A stretch of DNA of 64,000 nucleotides from Fallopia convolvulus (Eukaryota > Streptophyta > Magnoliopsida > Caryophyllales > Polygonaceae): the NCBI GenBank assembly GCA_964016875.1, contig OZ024730.1, positions 45,276,943 through 45,340,942 on the forward strand, written 5' to 3'. Numbering within the stretch: the first letter of the stretch is position 1; each line of letters opens with the position of its first letter. A program made the position numbers and the translations under genes. A model generated the notes under the pieces. It did not search any database. It was given only the letters and a program-made list of their open reading frames with translations, and was not told the DNA's origin. Positions 45,514-57,196 of the stretch are shown here, in pieces.

Positions 45514-48500
45514 ATGGAAATGGAGACCGACTCCAAAACACCAGTTCATTTCTTGATGCTATGGTTGGCGTTTTGTACGTGCACCTCCGTATTATTCGGG
45601 GCTGAAGCGTCCCACGTAAGCTACCCCGAGCTCGCGTCCATCAAAGCCAGCTCCGTCGACCAAGCGCTTCGAACTGGATACCATTTCCAGCCTCCACGAA
45701 ATTGGATCAATGGTGCGTAGCTTCCATTAAGTGATTTAAGTCATACGTACGTATAATACTTATATAGTATGTTTCCAAAGCCACCTTTATATTGAAAACG
45801 ATGGTGCTTGCATCCATCAAAGCCACCTTTATAATATGATTTCAAGTTTAAAATTTGCACACAAATTTATATATTTGTTTTCAATATAAATATAATGTTA
45901 AATTTTTTTAATATTAATCTGATATTATATAAATCTTTCATATCGAAAATAAGTGTTATTTTAGTATTTGAATTTTGATCAACTTTATGGGTCATTTTTT
46001 TATTATTTTTTAGACAATTAATTAGAAGTGATGTATGAGAATTGCTATTAGATTTTTTTTTTTACTTTAGTCAATATTTTTTATTCATTGGCAAACGAGG
46101 AGGTAAATATTTAAAAAGTGATGAGGCTGAATTTTTTTAAAGTTTTGATTTTAATTAAAGCTTTTCTTTAAATTTATTTCAAAAATTAAAATTATACTTA
46201 TTTCTTTCTGATCCAATGGAATAATTAATTGGAGCACAGATAATCCATCGAAAGTAAAACGGAAAATTTGCATCCCGATTTTGTCCATAGTCTATACTTA
46301 TAATTTGTGACATCCATGAGTTAATTTGCAGTTTAATTCCCCCCTAAGAAAAATTGCGAAATTCAGAAATGTTAAAATTATTAATTATAAAGTCAATATT
46401 CATATCATGCACGAAAGTTCTTTGGATATGTATTCAAGAAGTGAAAATTGTAGATAGTATCATAACATTTTCGTTATAGATAGTGCCCAAGATATTTAAA
46501 AAAAAAAAAATTACCCGCACAAAAATAAGATCAAGAGAGGAGCCAGCTTTGACTATTTTAGACGAAAAAACTAGTCTTAGTTCCCGTGCCCTGCACGGAT
46601 TTTTATAAAATTATTTTATTATTTATTTGTATTTGTTAAGTTTTGATTAAATTGATATCTCATCTAAAAATAAAATAAATATTTTAGAATTTGTATGATG
46701 GAATAAAATCTTTCTAGTTATCAAAGTAAAAGATTGTTTAATAATGAGATTTTTTATCTTATATTCTAAGAACATGTATAAGAATTTATCATATCCTAAA
46801 ATAAAAGATTTTTTTTTAAAAAAGGTGGTGTTGTCCAATCTAGAAGTGACATGTGTCGTTTAATAATTTTTTTAACCTCCGCTTTAAGTTATAGTTATGA
46901 TGTACAAGAACTTAATTCGGGTTTTATTGATAAATAGATATAAACTGATAAATAGGTTGCGCTAATTTCTTCCTACAATTTTCAGCTTGAGTTTCAAACT
47001 TGTGTTACTAGCTTGTTTGATGGCTTTCAAATTAATAACTTGAGTTTCATTTTTCTAGCCCAACCAGATTTTGACTTTTTTTATTGAACGTATACGCGTC
47101 AATCACCCCGACTAATCAAGTTGGGTGTATCAAATTAGGATAGATATTTTATGATTGTGTTACTTATTGCATGTAGGCCAACAATATCAAGTTCAGTAGC
47201 TAGTATATCGATTCGTCGATCTTATACTTTTCATATCAATTATATATCAACTAGGTTAATATATATGCAACTGTTGGCTGTTCATGCACAAACTGTTTTC
47301 AATTCACACGGATATATCCCTTCAAACTAATTTTAATTTGTCTTTTTTTTTTTTGGTAGAAACTAATTTTAATTTGTCTCAGAGCTGAGAAATAACACAC
47401 GTGAACGGCTTCCTTATACGTTGCTAATCAACCGATATACCTGCCTTTTCTTATGCACACATTTATCTTTTCCTAATTATCGATCATCTGTATATTAATT
47501 AATTCAATGTTTCCATTTCCCATGGAATTTTCCAACCGGCTTCCTTGTACGTTGCTAATCAACCCATATACCAACAACAGATCCTACCGGTAAGTTGCAA
47601 ACTCTTCAACACAACTCTCAAAACCCTACCTAGCTTTAAAATGTCAAAACTGTCACCTAATCATATCTATTTCAATCAAATTTATCTTAACAGGACCGAT
47701 GTACTACAAAGGTTTTTACCACCTCTTCTACCAGTACAATACCAATGGATCCGTTTGGGGCAACATAGTGTGGGCCCACTCAGTATCAAAGGATCTCATC
47801 AATTGGGAAGCACTTGAGATTGCAATTTATCCATCCAAACCGTTCGATATTAACGGCGCATGGTCCGGTTCAACTACCATCCTCCCGGGTAACAAGCCTG
47901 TTATCCTCTACACTGGTTTAGACAAAGATAAGCGACAACTTCAAAACATAGCATTTCCTGCTAACCTCGCAGACCCGTATCTTAGAGAATGGATAAAACC
48001 GGATTTTAACCCGATTATCTCACCAAGCATAGACATCGAGCCTAATTACTTTCGAGATCCTACAACCGCTTGGTGGAACAATGGGTATTGGCATATTTCG
48101 GTGGGTGGTAGGATGAACCTTACAGGAGTGGCTTACTTGTACAAGAGCAAGGACTTTAAAAACTGGTTTAGAGCTGATCATCCTTTGCATTCTAAAGATG
48201 GGACTGGGAATTGGGAGTGCCCAGATTTCTACCCAGTTGCTTTAAAAGGGGAAAGTGGAGTAGAGACTTCTGTATATGGTCCTGATGTTAAGCATGTTTT
48301 AAAAATTAGCCTTGATCTTACAAGATATGACTACTACACAATTGGAACCTATGATATAGTGAAAGATATCTACGTTCCTGATAACACATCAGGTGATGGT
48401 TATGATGGTTTGAGGTTTGATTATGGAAACTTTTATGCATCAAAATCTTTCTATGACTACAACCAAAACCGGAGGATTTTGTTCGGGTGGGCTAATGAGT

Positions 48501-49675
48501 CAGATACTTCTGTTGATGATATTGCAAAAGGATGGTCTGGGATTCATGTAAGTGGATTTAACATGATTTTATAAGAGCAAGTCTAATCTTACATCTCTAA
48601 TTATTACTTGTTATTAGGTAATTCCTAGAAAAATCTGGCTTGCTCCAAATGGAAGACAAATGATCCAATGGCCTGTTAAGGAGTTGGAAACTTTGAGGAC
48701 CGATGAAGTTGAGCTACCTAAGCAAGTGCTAGGTATTGGAGAATATGTTGAAGTCAAGGGAATAACATCAGCTCAGGTTTGTTTCCTTTTTTATTTTCTT
48801 AAAATGTTCTAATTAGTACCTTTTAATTGCATTATCTAGTACTCAAGTAGTTCATGTGCGTATATATACAAGTCTTTTCAATTCCGGGATCTATCTTATG
48901 TATATGGATCAACATTTTCAGGCCGATGTAGAAGTTGTATTCACCTTGCCAACAAGTTTGGAGAAAGCAGAACCATTTAACCCAACGTGGACTAATGCAC
49001 AAGACCTTTGTGCAGTAAGGGGCTCGACGGTTCCAGGTGGGGTCGGTCCTTTTGGTCTCTTGACATTGGCCTCAGAGGGACTTGAAGAGTATACTCCAGT
49101 GTTCTTTAGGATTTTCAAAGCTGAGTACAAGTATGTTGTGCTCATGTGCTCTGATGCAACAAGGTCCAAATTCCTTATCCCTCTCTTAATTCTTGATTAC
49201 TAGCTACATTTCAGCTAATTAAATGACAAGTTATCCATTATTAATGTTCAATTGATCTCTTTTTGGGTTACATCTCGGTTTCTTGGGAAACAGTTCTTCT
49301 TTGGATAAAGACAATTACAGACCATCATTTGCTGGATTCGTAGATGTGGATCTCTCGGATAGGAAGCTCTCTCTTAGGAGCCTAGTAAGTTCTTTAATCT
49401 TGATTATTTTATATCCAACCTCATTTAATCGACAAAAAGAAAGTGATAAAAATATATTTGTTGTGACAATGGATAAATATTTATGTATGTAGATTGATCA
49501 CTCGGTTGTGGAAAGCTTTGGTGGCAATGGAAAGACGGTAATAACATCACGGGTTTATCCAACAATAGCAAGATTGGATAAGGCTCATTTATATGCATTT
49601 AACAATGGGAGTGAAGCTGTGACAATAGAGAATTTGACTGCTTGGAGTATGAGAAGGCCTCAAATGAACAATTAG
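45514..49675 (+). CDS. Cell-wall invertase (GH32 beta-fructofuranosidase)
   Basis: Splits sucrose into glucose and fructose in the cell wall, feeding sink tissues. Seven exons join in frame: 45514-45712, 47581-47589, 47694-48547, 48618-48776, 48922-49163, 49294-49384, 49493-49675 (578 residues). Residues about 11-32 form a hydrophobic signal peptide. GH32 landmarks are NDPTG (nucleophile Asp67), WSGST (126), FRDP (Asp191) and WECPD (acid/base Glu244). Pro in WECPD marks the cell-wall rather than vacuolar class. SLDLTR retains the Asp associated with sucrose preference, while the nearby Lys is Arg. Four NxS/T sites are visible. The 9-nt second exon is typical, but encodes DPT instead of DPN. 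The start at 45514 gives MEMETDS; the next ATG (45520) is possible. Intron 1 holds a Helitron. The donor after exon 5 (AAG|GTCC) is weak. Confidence 0.93.
46571..46900 (-). mobile_element. Small Helitron inside invertase intron 1
   Basis: The minus strand starts A|TCATAACTATAACTTAAAGC. It ends in hairpin CCGTGCAGGGCACGG then GAACTAAGACTAG|T. Length is 330 bp. It is related to 44091-44520 only 2 kb away and lies antisense to the gene. Confidence 0.8.
47407..47575 (+). repeat. Direct duplication just upstream of the invertase mini-exon
   Basis: GGCTTCCTTATACGTTGCTA at 47407 and GGCTTCCTTGTACGTTGCTA at 47538 begin two ~38-bp copies (period 131). The second ends about 6 bp before the mini-exon acceptor, so it covers the branch-point region (TTGCTAATCAAC). 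Confidence 0.8.
47581..47589 (+). other. 9-nt mini-exon of the invertase gene
   Basis: ATCCTACCG lies between CAACAACAG and GTAAGTTG. Joined to G of exon 1 and GA of exon 3 it encodes Asp-Pro-Thr followed by Gly, completing NDPTG. No other AG-flanked 9-mer in intron 1 fits this role. Confidence 0.9.
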
Positions 49676-49957
49676 GCAGGCACCAAATAGTTGATCGGTG
49701 GTTACATGATTCTCTATTTACCCATTTTCAAATGCCAGTTCTTACATCAAAGTTACCAATGTTATTTTGTTTAAATATATTTACTTGCAGAAAGATCACT
49801 TGGTTCATTCAAATTACAGGTGGGTGTGTATTATCTCATGAATATTGTAATAAATTCCAATAAAATCGTGCATTTGGTGTTATCTTTTTCAAGTAATAAA
49901 AATAAAAAAGATTGTAGTTTGTTATCAAAATATGGTTGGTATACACTGATTTCATTC

Positions 49958-50062
49958 TATATACATATATCCCTATTTTATCTTTATTTCTTGCTTTCTG
50001 CGACTGGAAGGTCATTGATTGTATATACATATATCCCTATTTTATTTTTATTTCTTGCTTTT
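49958..50062. repeat. Two copies of a ~45-bp AT-rich sequence
   Basis: TATACATATATCCCTATTTTAT..TTTATTTCTTGCTTT occurs at about 49961 and 50022, period 61. It lies downstream of the invertase stop. Confidence 0.7.
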
Positions 50063-50255
50063 TGTTATGAACTGCAACGTATTACTACTCCTATAAGTTA
50101 CATGAGATCAACAAGTTATCCACCCACATATGCATTACTTGTATCACACATATATGATTGTAGATGAACAAGCATCTAGCCAATAGTTTCATAAAATGAG
50201 CACTTCATTAACTCAAATTGGCTACATTCAGTCTAAAAGTGACTCTTAATTGTTT

Positions 50256-50590
50256 CTCTACAAAGAAGAAAGTGGAATTATTACTGTAGCAATTTACGTG
50301 GATGGAATTATTGTAGTTGACACCAACATTACTATGATTCAACAACATGAAAGTTTTTTGGATCAAGTTTTCAACATAAAGGATTTTGGGAGACTCAACT
50401 ATTTCTTAGAAATGGAAGTTTAATTAGTAAACTTCATCTAGTTTAGTGATTTCACAACAAAAGTTTGTTAAGGATCTGTTCAAAGAGATTACCATTCTAG
50501 CTTGTTCAGAAAAAGGTTGCTAGCACTGCTCTTCCATTGAATTTGAAGCTTGATCCCAGTCTTAGCAGTCTACTTCCTAATCACACGTAC
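50256..50590 (+). pseudogene. Copia reverse-transcriptase fragment
   Basis: The plus-strand frame reads ITVAIYVDGIIVVDTN and FNIKDFGRLNYFLEMEV, the copia RT segment around the catalytic YVDD and the following LGxLxYFLG block. The second catalytic Asp is Gly (YVDG), and stops follow immediately. No LTRs were found nearby. Confidence 0.8.
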
Positions 50591-50940
50591 ACCTTGATCC
50601 CAGTCATATTCTTATAATCATGTTTAAATTGTGAATATAAATTTGTATATCTTTTACAAACTAGTGTGGCAATACAAATCTCAAAAATAATCTCATTCAT
50701 TAGAAAAAAAAAATAACATGTTCTTCTCAAATTATATCCCTTCATAAATATTCTATTTATAATAAAAATTAATTTCAAATTTTAAGTAATAATCACACAA
50801 CAAGTTCAACTAGTGGAGATCATAATTTAAAATCAATTTTAGTGAAATCAATTTTGTAACTAAAATATAAATTCATATTTTTATAATCATGTTTAAGATG
50901 TGAATATAAATTTGTTTATGACTCAAAACAAATACAGATC

Positions 50941-52550
50941 TTTGTACTTGTGTAAATTGGTCACTTAGATACCTAATCTTTGGTTTGGACCTATTGAGCA
51001 CTTAAACTCAACAATTTGGACCTATTAAACACTTGGTCGTTGACAACCTTGTTGAGTGTTAAACACGCGCTGACATATCCTACTTTTTAGTCCACATGTG
51101 TGCCACATAAGATCAAAACTTGCCACATAAATCTAATTTGTGTCACATAAGCCCAAAACTTGCCACATACATTTAAAGATGAATTTTTTTTCTACCAAAA
51201 AAAAAATTAATTTTTATTAAAAAAAAAAAAAACAGATCAAGAATTAATCCCTAGATCTGGATTTGGGATTTGGGGTTTCTCCCCCAGATTTGAATTAAAA
51301 ACCCCAAATCCGGCGTTTCTCCGTCAACCCATGTACAACTTGGGCAACCCAGATCTGGATTTGGACAACCCACATCCGTGCCTCACCGCCGCCAATCAGC
51401 GATTACAGGGTGCTGATTCAACCGCCGGGAGGAGGACGATCCCACCAACGACCCCTCCTGCCACCTCAGATCGAGGAGGCGCCGCCGCAAGACTGGCTCG
51501 ATCTCGTACTCTCAACCGCTGACCAAATGTCACCGTCCGAATTCGATGCGACAACCTTGAAGAAGGTGAAGTGGGTGAAATAGGTACTAACTTAAAAAGA
51601 TATAAAAATGAGATTACTCAAGTGTTAGATATATTAGTAATATGTATTTATTTCTTATTATCTTAATATCTTCCTTAGGATATTCGTGTTAGAAGTTGTT
51701 ACGCTAGTTTAGCTTATTGTTTCAGTTATGATAAGATTAGGTCTCTTAGGGTTTAATTTTTATAAGTACTCCAAAACTACTACATAATAAAGTTACGTTT
51801 ATTCTTCACAATACTATTCTCCCTATATAGTATCAGACGCCTCACGACAATCCTAATTCTTCACAAAAGTCCTCACGACAAATACAAATGGCCGCTCAAT
51901 CGATTGTCATCCCAATCCGTTTGAGGCTGATAAGCCACTCCTCTTTGTCAATCTTTCATAGAATGTTAACTTGACACCAAACAACTATCTTGGCTGGAAA
52001 ATACAACTTCGTCTTGCTCTGATTGGCTATGGCCTTTTCGGCTATCTTGACGGAACAATCCCGTGTCCAGATTCCGAGACGCTTGTCGGTGCAAACAATG
52101 CTCAAGTGCCCAATCCGGCGTTCCACACATGGGACAGGCAAGACAAGTTGCTCCACAGCGCCTTAATCGGTACTCTTTCTGACGATATTATCAATCTCGT
52201 TAATCGTAGCCAACATCTCTTTGAAGAGAAAGGCCTGATTGATTGGTCACTCCATGTTTGGATCGTAGTTCTGATGAGTCTTTCAATTTGTTTGCTGGTG
52301 ATTTGATAAAGTAGATGAATTACATTAAGCAGCAAATAAGTGGTTTAATGAATGATTTTTTTTCTTTTTTTATATTAATTCCAGGTCACCTAGAATGAGA
52401 GCCTTCGCTCGCCCATGGGCGTTTGACTTGCACGCACATCGCCACATCAGCGACCAGGTGTTTAATAGGTCCAAATTGTTAAGCTTAAGTGTTCAATAGG
52501 TCCAAAGCAAAGGTAAGGTGTTTAAGTGACCAATTTGCGCAAGTACATGG
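50941..52550. mobile_element. TIR element carrying GC-rich segment and copia gag piece
   Basis: About 110 bp at 50941-51050 (GTACTTGTGTAAATTGGTCACTTA...GGACCTATTAAACAC) recurs inverted at 52450-52550. It interrupts copy 2 of the local tandem duplication. No clean target duplication was read. The interior contains a GC-rich block (51330-51525) with an open frame of unknown origin and the copia remnant described separately. Mutator-like affiliation is only a guess from the long inverted ends. Confidence 0.6.
51831..52250 (+). pseudogene. Copia 5' end: primer-binding site and gag start
   Basis: AGTATCAGACGC at about 51830 resembles the initiator-Met primer-binding site. ATG 51888 begins MAAQSIVIPI, then after a shift the frame reads LTPNNYLGWKIQLRLALIGY, YLDGTIPCP and WDRQDKLLHSALIGTLSDDI, the copia gag N-terminal domain. 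Nothing of the remaining polyprotein follows. The preceding sequence (to about 51650) probably includes LTR. Confidence 0.75.
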
Positions 52551-52631
52551 ACTAGTGTGGCAATACTAATCTCAAAAACAATCTCATTTATTAGAAAAAA
52601 AATAACATGTTCTTCTCAAATTATATTAAAA

Positions 52632-52960
52632 TTAGGAGGATGACCCGTGCTACGCACGGGTTTTTTATGTTTCATATTATTGTTACATGTTTTTTCATTA
52701 AAACATTTTTTTTACTATTTTGGTTGCATGTATTATATTAATTATGAATAAATATGTCAACCTAATTAAAGTAATAAATAATAAGGGTTAAAAAAATAAA
52801 TTATGTTGCAAGTTTTGAATCGCGATGGATTAATAGATTAAAAAATAATGAATTTTTTAGTTTGGAAGAAATAGTATTGTTCTATAGAGAAATTAATTTT
52901 GTTTGTTATAGTAATAGTGAGAAAGAGATTGGAATACGAAAGGTTATATTTTAAATTTGA
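52632..52960 (-). mobile_element. Helitron 3' end (CTAA|T type)
   Basis: The minus strand ends with hairpin CCCGTGCGTAGCACGGG, then TCATCCTCCTAA|T, fitting CTRRT. The 5' end is not identified. It lies within the 52626-55107 sequence that interrupts copy 2 of the local duplication. Confidence 0.55.
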
Positions 52961-53850
52961 CTAGTTTTACCCGTCGTATCATGTACGACTACGATTCGAT
53001 ATTTTATAGACATTATAAATAGGATATTAATAAATAAATAAAAATATAATATAAACTTTAATATAAGTAATTTATTGCTCGTAGAATGTATATAATTTTT
53101 TAATCAAATATTATATTCTTCATATTTTATTACATTTCATGTACGTAAATTTAGTGTTTATCAAATATTTCAATGTACCTATTAAATACTTTATTATCTA
53201 TTTTTAGTAATTTAAAAATTATAAATATTTATCATTAATTTTTTTATAAAACGAAAATCATTATATATCAATAAATAAATTTGTCAAAAGATATATGTTA
53301 AAATATTTATATATTTATTTTAAGGTATTTTAACTATTTTATCTTTAATTTTAAATACTTGTATAAGGAAGCTTTCAAAGAATATTATTATACTAAATAG
53401 ATATTTGTTTAATTCTAGAGATAAATTATAATAGTTAAAAAGAATTTAATAGAAAGAAGTTATAATATTAGAGATAAAAATTATTTTTTTAAATATGAGG
53501 TGGGGCTAAAATCGTTTTGGTGGCTCGAAAAGGTACAAAAATATATCTATAAATAAATTCGTAAAAAGACATCATGTTAAAAAGATAAAAGATATTTATA
53601 CTAATTTAAAAATATTTTAAATTTATTATCTTTAATTTTAAATATTTGTAAGGAAGTTTTTAAAAGATATTGTAACACTAAATAGATATTTGTTTGATGT
53701 TAAAGATAGATTTAAAATATAAATAGTTAAAGAAGAATTTAATAGGAAAAATTTAATATATTAGGAATAAAAATTAATTTTGTAAATATGGGTGGAGCCA
53801 GAATCGTTCTGGTGGCTCGAAAAGGTGTAGCTTTAATACATAGTTATAGA
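52961..53850 (-). mobile_element. Non-autonomous Helitron with internal duplication
   Basis: The minus strand starts TCTATAACTATGTATTAAAGC. It ends GTCGTACATGATACGAC hairpin, then GGGTAAAACTAG|T. Inside, GGTGG[A/G]GC...AATCGTT.TGGTGGCTCGAAAAGGT occurs twice (about 53500 and 53787), so the 5' region appears duplicated. The base before the 5' end is G rather than A. Confidence 0.7.
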
Positions 53851-53869
53851 CCTTATCTTTTGTTTAGAA

Positions 53870-54790
53870 TATCAAAGGTTGATTTTATCTTCTTTTATTT
53901 TCACTTTTATTTGTAATACCAATGTTTATATTTTAATGGCTTTAAATTCATATTGTAATACCAAAGGTTACTACAAAAATGATGTAATATCAAAGGTTAT
54001 ATTTTATATTTTATCTTATCTTTTGTTTGGAATACCAAAGGCTAATTTTATCTTCTTGTATTTTTACTTTCATTTATAATACCAATGGTAATTTAATGGC
54101 TTTAAATTTATATTGTAATTTCAAAGGTTGTATGTAAAATCAAAGGTTACTACAAAAGTTGCTAAATAAATGATGTAATATGAAAGATAATGGTAATTTT
54201 GTTATTTTTGTGTGTAATACTGTAATACCAATGTTGTAAAATGCACAATTAGTCTATTAGATAATATTTTATTTTTAGATTTTGTAAACTACTCACAAGA
54301 GTTTGGTTCAAATGAAACAAACTCTTATCCTAAAACGAATGCACTTTTTGTAGTTAGTAGTGCACTTTTCATACTTCAGAGTGCACTTTTTCGCATTTGT
54401 ACTTTTCGTACTTTTTAGTGCACTTTTCAAATTTTTTTAATGCACTTTTTCGTAATGCACTTTTTGTATTTTTCAATGCACTTTTATATGAAAAGTGCTT
54501 TACTAACTATGAAAAGTGCATTCGTTTTAGGATAAGAGTTCGTTTTAGGATAAGAGTTTGTTTCATTTGAACCAAACTCCTACTCACAAAATAGATAAGA
54601 GAGATATTTATGTCGGATTTTTTAATTTTATTTGTTATTTATTTTATTTGTTTAATTTTAAAGAATAATTTGCATGAGAATTTATTGGTACACATTAATT
54701 GCATTATGACTTTATTTATTTTTTCTTTTATTTTTAATCTTTATTATTGTAATTCCAAAGGTTGTATGTAATACCAAAGGTTACTACAAA
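53870..54790. repeat. Region with recurrent (A/T)ACCAAAGGTT words
   Basis: TACCAAAGGTTA and close variants occur roughly ten times on both sides of the MITE at 54298, mixed with ...TTTTATCTTCTTTTATTTTCAC. It looks like a diverged local repeat without coding content. Confidence 0.5.
54298..54579. mobile_element. Foldback miniature element with 9-bp duplication
   Basis: The arms AGAGTTTGGTTCAAATGAAACAAACTC... and its inverse at 54530-54579 enclose repeated TGCACTTTTT words. CTACTCACA flanks it on both sides (54289-54297, 54580-54588). Duplication length suggests Mutator-like origin. The right arm contains an extra copy of CGTTTTAGGATAAGAGTT. Confidence 0.85.
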
Positions 54791-54811
54791 ATTATATCCA
54801 TTATTTTTTCT

Positions 54812-55000
54812 CTTCAATAAAGCAGGTTGTTTTATAATATGCATGGGTCCAGTGAATAAGAGTAGGTTTATACTAATGAATAAGAACCGTATTTTTAAAA
54901 ATCTTTCTTCAATAAAGGAGGTTGTTTTATAATATGCATGAGTCCAACGAATAAGAGCATGACGTTTATATTATAATAAGAGCATGATCTTATGTATTAA
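54812..55000. repeat. Tandem ~95-bp duplication
   Basis: CTTCAATAAAGCAGGTTGTTTTATAATATGCATG begins at 54812 and, with small changes, at 54907. Confidence 0.75.
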
Positions 55001-55225
55001 AGATATATATCTTATATCATTGTGTGTAAATAGAGGTTGAGTGGATGTGTCATAAATAGTGGAGTCAAAAAACATAATTGTATTTTGCATTGTATGGTTT
55101 GTAATGTATCCCTTCATAAATATTTTATTTATAATAAAAATTAATTTCAAAATTTAAGTCATAACCACACAACAAGTTCAACTAGTTGATATCATAATTT
55201 GAAATCAATTTTAGTGAACGTTTTT

Positions 55226-56270
55226 TTCCCCTTACCATCACGATTATAAATTCATGAAACTTTAGTAAGGACTAATTTTACATGATGTAAAGGTTTGAAA
55301 GGTGAAGAATAATTTTACAACTTCTAAACACTTGGCAAAATTGGTGGGAGTTGAGAATTACCAAACAAAGTTTAACATGTTTTTAAGAAAACTCAAAATT
55401 CGTAAGCAACACTCCAACATCAATGCAATACGAGATTTTATTTCTTTTTAAAGATCCCAGCAAACCTTTGTCCCAGACGTAACACAAAACGATTTCCAGG
55501 TCTAAAAATAAAATCGGATGCATATTAGGATCACAAATTCAAAGTACCAAACTCTGCAAAAAAAAAAACTCAAACCTCTGTGATCTTCCAATTCAGTCCT
55601 ACAGATCAAAAATACGAACAGATTTTCATTTCAGGCACAAGGGGGAGCGATAAATTGATCCACCCCAGATCCAAGTTTTCAAGGATAAGAGATCAATCTA
55701 CGACTAAATTGCTCAGGTGACCACGAAAGGGGAGCTATATACAAGAGAACATCAAGGTATGGTCAAGATCTTTCACAGGAATCAACCCAGTGTCCAGTGA
55801 AAACCACAAAGGAGAAACAAACAGAGCATGCATCACCAAAAATCAATCTACTGTAAGGGTAAAAAAATTGATTACAGGCAAAACAAGCAATTCTATTGTA
55901 ACTCATGATTAGAATTAGTTAAGAAACTTTTCACTTATAACTATACCAGTTAAGTAGTCAAGCAGTTGAACTGCAGAGATTATCTACCAACTAATTCCAT
56001 TCAAATGTGTAATGAACAGGTGAACATCCATCTTCAGCAAGCAAGATATATGAATTCAGTATCATAGCATAGCATAGCATAGCATCATAGAAATAACTGA
56101 TGCAGTATCATAGAGAAAGTGTTGCAGATGAACATTCTCAACATTATAAGTGCTGTCATTCCCATTCCCAGAACCACAATTCAGCTATCTGAGGCTAACA
56201 ACGAGGGTAATTAGAAGACATATAAAAACCATATTCACATTAGATTCAAAGAAAAGTGTTCAAGATTGTA
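55226..56270 (-). other. Probable 3' flank / UTR of the DUF1639 gene; AGCAT microsatellite
   Basis: No gene recognised. An (AGCAT)-type run of about four units lies near 56065. Part may be transcribed as 3' UTR, because the stop codon at 56463 falls in the last coding exon. Confidence 0.35.
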
Positions 56271-56462
56271 ACCATTCAAGTTTCTCCATAATTACACCAT
56301 AGAAAACCAATTTCACTGACCAAACTAGGTGAACTCTTAAAATCTACCCTTTTTTTATATCTGTAACTGCAATTCTTTGGTTCTATTCTACCTACAAGGC
56401 AACTCCACTGCTGGTAAAGACCTGAATTCTTGATTTTCCGGTCAACTCTAGACTTCTGATCT

Positions 56463-57196
56463 CTACCTCTGCAAAGAGAAATAAGAGGCGGAATTAGGAA
56501 AAGAGAGTAGACGAACATGTTGAGAGAAGCCGTTGAAGACTACCTTTGAAGGAGCATCGAGACTGCGATATGCCTCCGGCGAAATGCCGACGAGCCACAG
56601 ACCGGGGAAAATAGTCTAGACAGGACACCATGGGAAACAATCACGATCAGCATACAAGAATTGAAAAACGAGAAAAGAATAATCGGCCGAAACAAGAGAG
56701 AGAGAGAGCGGTTTTTCAGTACATCTAATTGCCTCTGAACGTTTCTAGGGCGTTTGCGAGGGCGGCGAGAGGGCTTGGCGCCGGTGAGCGCGTAGATGTC
56801 CTCCTCGATCTCCTCCTTGGAAAGCGACACCCAGAGCTTCTGCTTCTCTCTCCTCTCAGCGGCGGCGGCATCGCCTCGGAGCCTCGACGATTTCGGCGCG
56901 GTCTCGGACTCGGTGAGGAACTCGCCGCTCTTGGGCTGGATGAAGCAGCCGATCTCCGACGGCGCCGGCGCCGACCTCCTGGGGCGGAGATTCCACTGCC
57001 TCTGCGCCTGATCCTCGGAGGCGGCCGGGTCAGAATCGGGCGGCGGTGGGTGCGATTTCTCGAAGTCGGCGTCAGGGGGAGGGGAGTCGACGGGACGGCG
57101 GCAGCGGTGGTGGGGGTTGACTGAGCTGGTGGAGCCCCATTTGAGGAAGGAGAGGGGGAAATTGTGGAGCGGAGACTTGACGGGAGCCGTCGCCAT
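56463..57196 (-). CDS. DUF1639-family protein
   Basis: Three minus-strand exons (57196-56723, 56615-56544, 56468-56463) join in frame to 183 residues. The last exon contributes only Arg and stop. The C-terminal domain reads LWVSLSKEEIEEDIYALTGA, SRRPRKRPRNVQRQLD and IFPGLWLVGISPE. This is the plant DUF1639 signature (EEIEED...G..P.RRPKKRP..VQ+QLD..FPGLWL). Upstream are WNLRPRR (68-74) and an N-terminal Pro/Ser-rich part starting MATAPVKSPLHNFPLSFLKW. The basic stretch could act in nuclear targeting. Function of the family is unknown to me. The start at 57196 fits family N-termini (…SPLHNF.L..LKW); the open frame extends 28 codons upstream without need. Confidence 0.88.

Larger units (their letters stand above)
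50605..55225. repeat. Tandem ~270-bp duplication, second copy split by insertions
   Basis: Copy 1 spans about 50605-50873. Copy 2 starts about 50873 with TTATAATCATGTTTAA.ATGTG. It resumes at 52551 (ACTAGTGTGGCAATAC.AATCTC...TTCTCAAATTATAT) and again at 55108 (TCCCTTCATAAATATT...AATCAATTTTAGTGAA). The three pieces in order reproduce copy 1. Confidence 0.85.

Noticed and set aside
46200..46225. Alternative mini-exon candidate ATCCAATGG in invertase intron 1
   Set aside because: Not preceded by AG nor followed by GT, so it cannot be spliced as a 9-nt exon.
49642..50167. Frames downstream of the invertase stop
   Set aside because: Past the TAG at 49673-49675; AT-rich, no GH32 or other similarity.
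56729..57124. 131-codon plus-strand frame
   Set aside because: Antisense to the DUF1639 exon; its length follows from the high GC content of that exon.
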